Source: JAVBLD01 sp031553705 (GTDB taxonomy: Bacteria; Bacteroidota; Bacteroidia; Bacteroidales; Marinifilaceae). Taken from it: a stretch of 10,190 nt of DNA. Location of the stretch: positions 1 through 10,190 of the forward strand of contig JAVBLD010000058.1 in assembly GCA_031553705.1 (NCBI GenBank), written 5' to 3'. The position numbers were made by a program, and so were the translations under genes. Numbering within the stretch: the stretch's first letter is position 1; each line of letters opens with the position of its first letter. The notes beneath the pieces are model-generated. The model saw nothing but the letters and a program-made list of their open reading frames with translations, had not been told where the DNA came from and did no database searches. Below, piece after piece: positions 5,874 through 10,190 of this stretch.

Positions 5874-7208
5874 CTATTTCATCCACTCCTTCAATGTAGA
5901 GATCAGATCTTCCTGCGTCACCGGGTCAAAACTAGCAATGCGACAAGTGTGACTCATATCCGCCCGGACGTACTTCCGGCATTGGTAGTTCGTTTTCAAG
6001 TCTACCGCCGTAGCGCTCCAGGGATCCGTTCCTCCGTATATGAATAGCATCTTCTCGGCATCGGTCTGTAACCACTTGCTGATAGCTTTCATCTGCTGGT
6101 CGTTAAATGGCTTCTGAACCGCCCCTTCCGGCATTGTAAAAGCAAAGGTTATATCCTTCTTATCATCCAGAAACTTTCTGAAAGGCTTTACTTTGTAATC
6201 ATACATTCCTATTTCGGTCAACGCGGCGTAGAAAAAAGGCTGGAAAGCGACAATTTCCTTATCTTCGAAAAAAGTAGGTGCAGATATTTTAAGCAGATGC
6301 TCACATACTACATTCATATCGTTATTATCGGCAGGAGGAATATCGTCGCAACTTGCCCCCCACTGCCAAAAAGCGAACGGGTACTCAAGAATCATCAACT
6401 GAACGGCACGTTTCAACCCTCCGACGATTTTAAACGTATATCCGTTCTCTTTTGCGACCTCTTCGATAATCGGCAAAAGCTTATCTATGTTTTGGAAGCA
6501 AAGCATTTGAAAATCACGAATCATCCAGCGGCAATCCGGCTTCGGATCCCCTCCGTTCATGATATCGCCGATCGAAATCTTATTGGATCCCAGCTTCTCC
6601 AGAAATTTTTCCAGCCTCGGATCGACATATTCCAGATTCAGCGGAGCAACATATGGCACACTGACAGTCACATCGTCCGGATAAAAATAACGGTGAAAAA
6701 TAGTGGTCTGCCCTCCCTTGCTAATACCGGTCGTTATCCATTTCGAATCTGGATAGATTGCCTGTTTGATTGCTTGGATAATCTCATGCTGGTCGGTCGC
6801 CGCCTGCTTAATGGTCAGATACTCCCACGGTATTCCTCCTTCCGGAACACTCTGATCAAAAAAACGATGCTCGATGGTCAGCTGATTAGCATTAAACAAC
6901 CTGGTCAACTCCCCGGCATCCGCTTTCCATATCTTATACCCTTCCAACTCAGCGACAACAGGAGCTCCCATCTTTTTATGCCCCAACAACACCTTCTGCT
7001 TAAAAATACCTTTTGCCGGATCATTATGATCGATCGGTTGCTCATACCAAAACTGGTAAAACTCTTCAAAAAAACCAACATCTATTTTCTGAATATCACG
7101 AACAGCCGGAATCTGTTTCAATTTCTCCAGTATGTCGCTACCGGCAAATACACTCCCTGACACAAGACATAGCAACACCAGGGTACTTAGTATTCTCTTC
7201 ATACACAT
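5874..7208 (-). CDS. Secreted serine peptidase, S37 family (prolyl tripeptidyl aminopeptidase type)
   Basis: Predicted exported alpha/beta-hydrolase peptidase. By family analogy (Streptomyces S37 enzymes) it would remove tripeptides or similar units from proline-containing peptides; the substrate here is inference. The 444-residue product has a typical signal peptide (residues 3-22, ending SVFA before GSD) and no lipobox, so it is probably periplasmic or released. Visible motifs are EQPIDHNDP at 56-64, the family motif EHRFFDQSVP at 113-122, the nucleophile elbow GISKGG with Ser163, YGGTDPWSA with the likely Asp395, and MSHTCRI with the likely His420. The triad is complete and the length is normal. 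Starts at 7208 (MCMKR) and 7202 (MKR) are both possible; the latter gives a cleaner signal peptide. I found no TAnnTTTG box upstream on this strand. The related S28 family is the main alternative. It is convergent with the lipoprotein gene, sharing the terminator at 5816-5859. Confidence 0.88.
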   Translation of the reverse strand: MCMKRILSTLVLLCLVSGSVFAGSDILEKLKQIPAVRDIQKIDVGFFEEFYQFWYEQPIDHNDPAKGIFKQKVLLGHKKMGAPVVAELEGYKIWKADAGELTRLFNANQLTIEHRFFDQSVPEGGIPWEYLTIKQAATDQHEIIQAIKQAIYPDSKWITTGISKGGQTTIFHRYFYPDDVTVSVPYVAPLNLEYVDPRLEKFLEKLGSNKISIGDIMNGGDPKPDCRWMIRDFQMLCFQNIDKLLPIIEEVAKENGYTFKIVGGLKRAVQLMILEYPFAFWQWGASCDDIPPADNNDMNVVCEHLLKISAPTFFEDKEIVAFQPFFYAALTEIGMYDYKVKPFRKFLDDKKDITFAFTMPEGAVQKPFNDQQMKAISKWLQTDAEKMLFIYGGTDPWSATAVDLKTNYQCRKYVRADMSHTCRIASFDPVTQEDLISTLKEWMK

Positions 7209-7296
7209 TTCATTTTAAAAACGGACAAACTTTATTCTTAACTCACAACTCATTTGGCCATGCAAGATATGAATTTAATAACAAATCGGCCTATTA

Positions 7297-7328
7297 TTTG
7301 GTAAATTCATTTAATAACCGGATTTTTG
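7297..7328 (+). promoter_or_regulatory. Probable promoter of the MATE transporter gene
   Basis: TTTG (7297-7300) is followed by exactly 20 bases and then GATTTTTG (7321-7328), one mismatch from TAnnTTTG. Spacing is ideal for the Bacteroidetes -33/-7 promoter. Transcription would start near 7335, giving a leader of about 100-120 bases. Confidence 0.5.
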
Positions 7329-7454
7329 CAGCGTTACAAACTTCCTCTATCAATGTAATAAAATACAGGAATCAGTTGATTCTGAAATAAACGGTCATTT
7401 TAAAATACGCTCCCCGTTTAGGAAGGTTTGCCATTGGAAAAAGATTATCTGCAA

Positions 7455-8813
7455 ATGAAGTTTTATAGTCAATATAAAAAACATTATCACTCTATTATTA
7501 AGATAGGTATACCTATTATCATCGGTCAACTCGGAATCATCCTGGTAGGAATTGTCGACAATGTAATGGTAGGACAATACGGCACGCTTGATCTGGCTGC
7601 CGCTTCATTTGTCAATAACCTGTTCAATATCCCAATCCTGTTTGGACTCGGATTTTCATACGGACTGACTCCTTTGGTGGGACAATTTTTCGGCAGGAAC
7701 GATAAATATAAAGCCGGCCAGCTTCTGCGCAACAGTCTGGCGGTTAATCTGGGACTGGGAATTCTGATGGCCGCCATTATGACATTAGCCTGGTTTAATA
7801 TTGAACGGTTCGGCCAGCCCAAAGAACTTCTTCCGCTTATCCGCCCCTACTTTCTGCTACACCTGGCTTCCCTGGTCTTCGTTATGCTGTTTAACTCGTT
7901 CAAACAGTTTGCCGACGGCATCACGGACACAAAAACACCGATGTATATCATTCTCTCCTGCAATATTGTAAATATTATCGGTAACTATATCTTCATTTAC
8001 GGCCATCTGGGAATTCCACCGATGGGCGTTGTCGGGGCAGGTATCTCCACCTTGACCGCCCGGATACTGATGTGTGTGGCTTTTGTGATACTGTTTTACA
8101 GGAAGAGGGTCTACCGCCGTTACTTTGTCGGATACAAGCGGGGAGATTATAACACCGCAGACATAAAGGCGCTGAACAAAATGGGGTGGATGGTCGGTAT
8201 GCAGATGGGACTCGAAAACGGTCTTTTCAGCGTCACCGGTATTATGATCGGCTGGCTCGGAAGCGTTTCCCTGGCAGCCCATCAGATTGTCGTGTCGCTC
8301 TCCACGCTCGGCTTTATGGTATATTATGGCATCGGCGCCGCAATCTCCGTCAAAGTAAGCAACTATTACGGGAAAGGTGACATCGTCGATATCCGGAAAA
8401 CGACGACAGCCGGTTATCACTTGATGCTCATTCTTGTATTGATCGTCTCGACGGCTTTTTTATGTTCCCGCCATGTCATAGGCCATCTGTTCTCCTCTTC
8501 TGAGGAGGTGCTTTTATTGGTCCCAGGCCTGATCGTGATACTGCTGGCGTTTCAATTCGGGGATTCATTACAAATCACCTACGCCAACGCTTTGCGGGGT
8601 ATAGGCGACGTGGTCTTGATGGCATTCATATCATTTATCGGCTATTTCATCATCGCCCTCCCGGTAAGTTACCTTTGCGGGTTTGTATTACATTGGGGAA
8701 TCATCGGGATATGGATCGGCTATCCGGTAGGATTAACCCTGACGGGAGTGATGCTTTGCTTACGCTATTATTATATCACCGGGAAACAATCCGGACAAAT
8801 CCAATGCCGATGA
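7455..8813 (+). CDS. MATE-family multidrug/cation efflux transporter (NorM-like)
   Basis: Inner-membrane transporter that, by family, exports drugs or metabolites in exchange for H+ or Na+. The 452-residue product (from this ATG) is a chain of hydrophobic helices fitting the usual 12 segments in two similar halves. The first half has IIKIGIPIIIGQLGIILVG, then DNVMVGQYG and the family-typical QFADGITDTKTP region. The second half opens with KMGWMVGMQMGLENGLF and HQIVVSLS. Length is typical. The specific substrate cannot be read. The start is uncertain: ATG 7455 has no Shine-Dalgarno sequence, while an in-frame TTG at 7434 (adding seven residues) has AGGAAGG seven bases upstream. The frame is open back to a TTG at 7428. 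The gene has its own probable promoter at 7297-7328, is divergent from the peptidase and converges on the HAD gene with only 50 bases between stops; I see no strong terminator there. Confidence 0.93.
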   Translation: MKFYSQYKKHYHSIIKIGIPIIIGQLGIILVGIVDNVMVGQYGTLDLAAASFVNNLFNIPILFGLGFSYGLTPLVGQFFGRNDKYKAGQLLRNSLAVNLGLGILMAAIMTLAWFNIERFGQPKELLPLIRPYFLLHLASLVFVMLFNSFKQFADGITDTKTPMYIILSCNIVNIIGNYIFIYGHLGIPPMGVVGAGISTLTARILMCVAFVILFYRKRVYRRYFVGYKRGDYNTADIKALNKMGWMVGMQMGLENGLFSVTGIMIGWLGSVSLAAHQIVVSLSTLGFMVYYGIGAAISVKVSNYYGKGDIVDIRKTTTAGYHLMLILVLIVSTAFLCSRHVIGHLFSSSEEVLLLVPGLIVILLAFQFGDSLQITYANALRGIGDVVLMAFISFIGYFIIALPVSYLCGFVLHWGIIGIWIGYPVGLTLTGVMLCLRYYYITGKQSGQIQCR

Positions 8814-8863
8814 AATACTACAGACGATCCGGACTAGCAAGCTTTTCAAGCAGGAGTTTGCCG

Positions 8864-9469
8864 CTAAACCATTTCCAGCTTCAGTAAACGGTTAATCTCA
8901 TGATACCCCCACTCCCAGGCGGCAAAATGGACAGTGTTCATTCCTAAAGCAGCGGCCGCCTTAACGTTCGCCTCCAGATCGTCAATAAAAAGAGACTCCT
9001 CCGGCACCAATCCGTATCGTTCAAACAACACCCGGTAAATCGCTTCTTCCGGCTTGATCACCTTTTCCAATGCAGAAATAATATGCCCTTCAAAATAGGT
9101 GAAAACATCCCGTCCTTTAAGATAGTCATAGAATTCAATAGAAATATTCGACAGGCAAAACAACCTGTATCCCCGTACCGACAGCTCTTTGATCAACTCC
9201 ACCGACCTGGGAATATCTACCAGCGAATATTTTATATACTCCACAAAATCCCAACACTCTCCATAAGAACGACCACTAAAATCCGCCATCTCCCGCACCA
9301 TTTCGGTTTGGGTCAGCTCCCCACGATCGAATTCAGTCCAGTATTTCTCGAAAAAACCTCTCTCAAACAAAAAAAGAGGCAACTGCGGACCACCCGGATA
9401 TCTATCAAGTAAACGCCGGGGATTCCAATCAACAACAACACCTCCTAAATCAAATATAACATTCTTCAT
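8864..9469 (-). CDS. HAD-superfamily hydrolase, subfamily IA (YihX-like phosphatase)
   Basis: Cytoplasmic hydrolase of 201 residues, probably a small-molecule phosphatase; substrate unknown. HAD motif I is IFDLGGVVVDWN, with the nucleophile Asp7. Motif II is CLSN with Ser107. Motif III is Lys139 in KVIKPEEAIY, and motif IV is FIDD with Asp163/Asp164 for Mg2+. Residues about 15-85 form the helical cap of the IA (variant 3) group. Position D+2 is Gly9 rather than the usual second Asp, as in E. coli YihX (DLGNV), an alpha-glucose-1-phosphate phosphatase, so activity is not excluded. The ATG at 9469 leads straight into motif I. It is a single gene, convergent with the MATE gene. No clear promoter was found upstream. 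Confidence 0.92.
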   Translation of the reverse strand: MKNVIFDLGGVVVDWNPRRLLDRYPGGPQLPLFLFERGFFEKYWTEFDRGELTQTEMVREMADFSGRSYGECWDFVEYIKYSLVDIPRSVELIKELSVRGYRLFCLSNISIEFYDYLKGRDVFTYFEGHIISALEKVIKPEEAIYRVLFERYGLVPEESLFIDDLEANVKAAAALGMNTVHFAAWEWGYHEINRLLKLEMV

Positions 9470-9524
9470 AAAACATTATTTCATCCTACTCGTACCATTT
9501 TGCAATTATTCCTTCGTCACATCA

Positions 9525-9716
9525 TCCGGATTTTGTCCGTGTACCGGCGCATAGAGAGCGCATAAAAATATGAAAATATATGATGCATCGTATCCGTTTT
9601 TATAATTTTCCCAAAATTTCATCTGTTTTGTATTTGAGATATACATTCCTAAAATAATAACCCGAACAAACAATTCCTTATTTTTAAGAAGAAAAAAAAT
9701 GTCCGGATTTTATCCG
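9525..9716 (+). repeat. Pair of near-identical 15-base direct repeats, each a small inverted repeat
   Basis: TCCGGATTTTGTCCG (9525-9539) and TCCGGATTTTATCCG (9702-9716) differ at one base and start 177 bases apart in the same orientation. The second contains CGGAT-TTT-ATCCG, a perfect 5-bp hairpin or half-site pair. They could be binding sites for one regulator serving the HAD or lipoprotein gene; function is unproven. Confidence 0.45.
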
Positions 9717-9776
9717 CAAATGACATAAATTAATGCAAATAAAGAATTCCAGGTGATTTTGCCCGTAAAACCACGA

Positions 9777-9788
9777 TTTGTCGACAAA
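9777..9788. promoter_or_regulatory. Perfect 12-bp palindrome TTTGTCGACAAA, operator-like
   Basis: This fully symmetric site lies about 80 bases before the -7 box at 9871 and is flanked by direct copies of CGATTT (9774-9779 and 9794-9799, 20 bases apart). It is a plausible operator for the lipoprotein gene at 9951. No regulator is encoded in the window. Confidence 0.35.
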
Positions 9789-9870
9789 ACAGCGATTTAT
9801 TTTTTCACTTTTTTGCTTTTTATAAGTATAAAATTATGGCATACTTTTTACACAATCTGAGAACAACATA

Positions 9871-9878
9871 TACTTTTG
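9871..9878 (+). promoter_or_regulatory. Candidate -7 promoter box for the second lipoprotein gene (TACTTTTG)
   Basis: TACTTTTG matches TAnnTTTG and is about 73 bases before the ATG at 9951. The -33 position has CTTTTTA rather than TTTG. ACACAA (9850-9855) and TTGTGT (9876-9881) form an inverted repeat that overlaps the box, which could be a repressor site. Confidence 0.45.
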
Positions 9879-9950
9879 TGTCTGTGATTAAATATAAAGC
9901 AATTTATTTTTAATCATACAATTTATTTATTTATTTTAGTATTTAGAAAC

Positions 9951-10190
9951 ATGAAAAAGCTAGTAATCTTAATTATGGTATTTGTTGGATTGTTTTCTTG
10001 CCAAGATGACAACAACATAAATGAAAAACGGACAGCGAACGGTGGGTTGAAAAAATGGACTTCTGTACCATCAAGCGATGTTCATGTGATCACAGACAAT
10101 CAGTTTTTGGCTGGGCGAGTTAACTACGGAGTAGTAAATACGTTCAAAAGTAGCATTGGGACACGTGCAGAAGGAGTAACAACAGCCGGT
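9951..10190 (+). CDS. Surface lipoprotein, paralogue of the gene at 3665 (partial, runs off the window)
   Basis: Only the first 80 codons are present; the frame is open at the window edge. The product starts with MKKLVILIMVFVGLFSC, a lipoprotein signal with Cys17 as the lipidated residue. QDDNN follows, acidic residues close to Cys as in the Bacteroidetes surface-export signal. From residue 34 it aligns without gaps to residues 37-81 of the first lipoprotein: 24 of 45 are identical, including ITDN, LAG and VNYG, followed by a similar Thr-rich stretch. Both have Cys at position 17. It therefore probably shares the propeller plus DUF4114-like layout, but this lies outside the window. The ATG at 9951 is fixed by the signal peptide. 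Function is unknown. Confidence 0.85.
   Translation, partial: MKKLVILIMVFVGLFSCQDDNNINEKRTANGGLKKWTSVPSSDVHVITDNQFLAGRVNYGVVNTFKSSIGTRAEGVTTAG

Larger units (their letters stand above)
9470..9950. other. AT-rich intergenic spacer with repeated and palindromic sites
   Basis: A 481-base gap between the divergent HAD and lipoprotein genes. There is no credible gene; the only frames are 9-11 codons long. It holds a duplicated 15-base element (9525-9539 and 9702-9716), an 11-base-period direct repeat (9547-9564), an imperfect hairpin (9753-9774), a perfect 12-bp palindrome (9777-9788), a -7 promoter box (9871-9878), an AT-rich inverted repeat (9886-9915) and a short ATTT tetranucleotide run (about 9921-9937). 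Confidence 0.7.

Noticed and set aside
6297..7160. Long plus-strand frame of 287 codons opposite the peptidase gene
   Set aside because: It lies wholly inside the S37 peptidase gene on the other strand, has no recognisable domain and is a shadow of that gene's codon use.
7857..8420. 187-codon minus-strand frame opposite the MATE gene
   Set aside because: It overlaps the well-supported transporter gene; composition and lack of motifs mark it as a shadow frame.
8814..8863. Possible terminator between the convergent MATE and HAD genes
   Set aside because: Only a 4-bp GCTT/AAGC stem is visible, without a T-run.
9451..9458. Minus-strand -7 box match (TATATTTG) at the HAD gene
   Set aside because: It lies inside the coding sequence for motif I, downstream of the start codon, so it cannot drive the gene.
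1..10190. CRISPR arrays, tRNA or rRNA genes, insertion sequences, toxin-antitoxin or phage genes
   Set aside because: Looked for and not seen: no regular repeat arrays, cloverleaf features, transposase motifs or terminal inverted repeats.

Overview
This window looks like chromosomal DNA from a gut or oral Bacteroidales bacterium, of Bacteroides or Parabacteroides type; the genus is inference. Three things point there. Several genes are preceded by the Bacteroidetes promoter -7 box (TAnnTTTG), in two cases with a TTTG -33 box 20 bases upstream. Shine-Dalgarno sequences are mostly absent. Two lipoproteins have an acidic stretch right after the lipobox cysteine, as in the Bacteroidetes surface-export signal. 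Gene content is that of a Gram-negative cell that makes LPS.

Left part (1-2194). Bases 1-416 hold no gene I recognise, only an ATG-less reading frame that may be a remnant. A possible small transcript (about 430-515) ends in a hairpin that lies just beyond metK. metK (S-adenosylmethionine synthetase) is on the minus strand. Its roughly 165-base leader has a well-formed promoter, then almost at once a SAM-II riboswitch, then a 17-codon reading frame whose ATG lies inside the riboswitch 3' tail. This suggests feedback control of SAM synthesis by SAM. The divergent gene is waaA/kdtA (Kdo transferase, lipid A core synthesis).

Middle part (3419-7208). A 709-residue lipoprotein with LVIVD-type beta-propeller repeats and a C-terminal DUF4114-like domain converges on a secreted S37-family serine peptidase. 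The two share a perfect 15-bp stem terminator.

Right part (7209-10190). A MATE-family efflux transporter converges on a HAD-family hydrolase. A 481-base AT-rich spacer with several operator-like repeats follows. At the right edge begins a second lipoprotein, clearly a paralogue of the first (24 of 45 residues identical in the aligned N-terminal segment), cut off by the window end.

The genes do not form one operon: strand changes and terminators split them into single-gene units. The two most notable items are the metK leader, where a SAM-II aptamer overlaps a leader-peptide start, and the duplicated surface-lipoprotein family flanking an exported peptidase, a transporter and a hydrolase.
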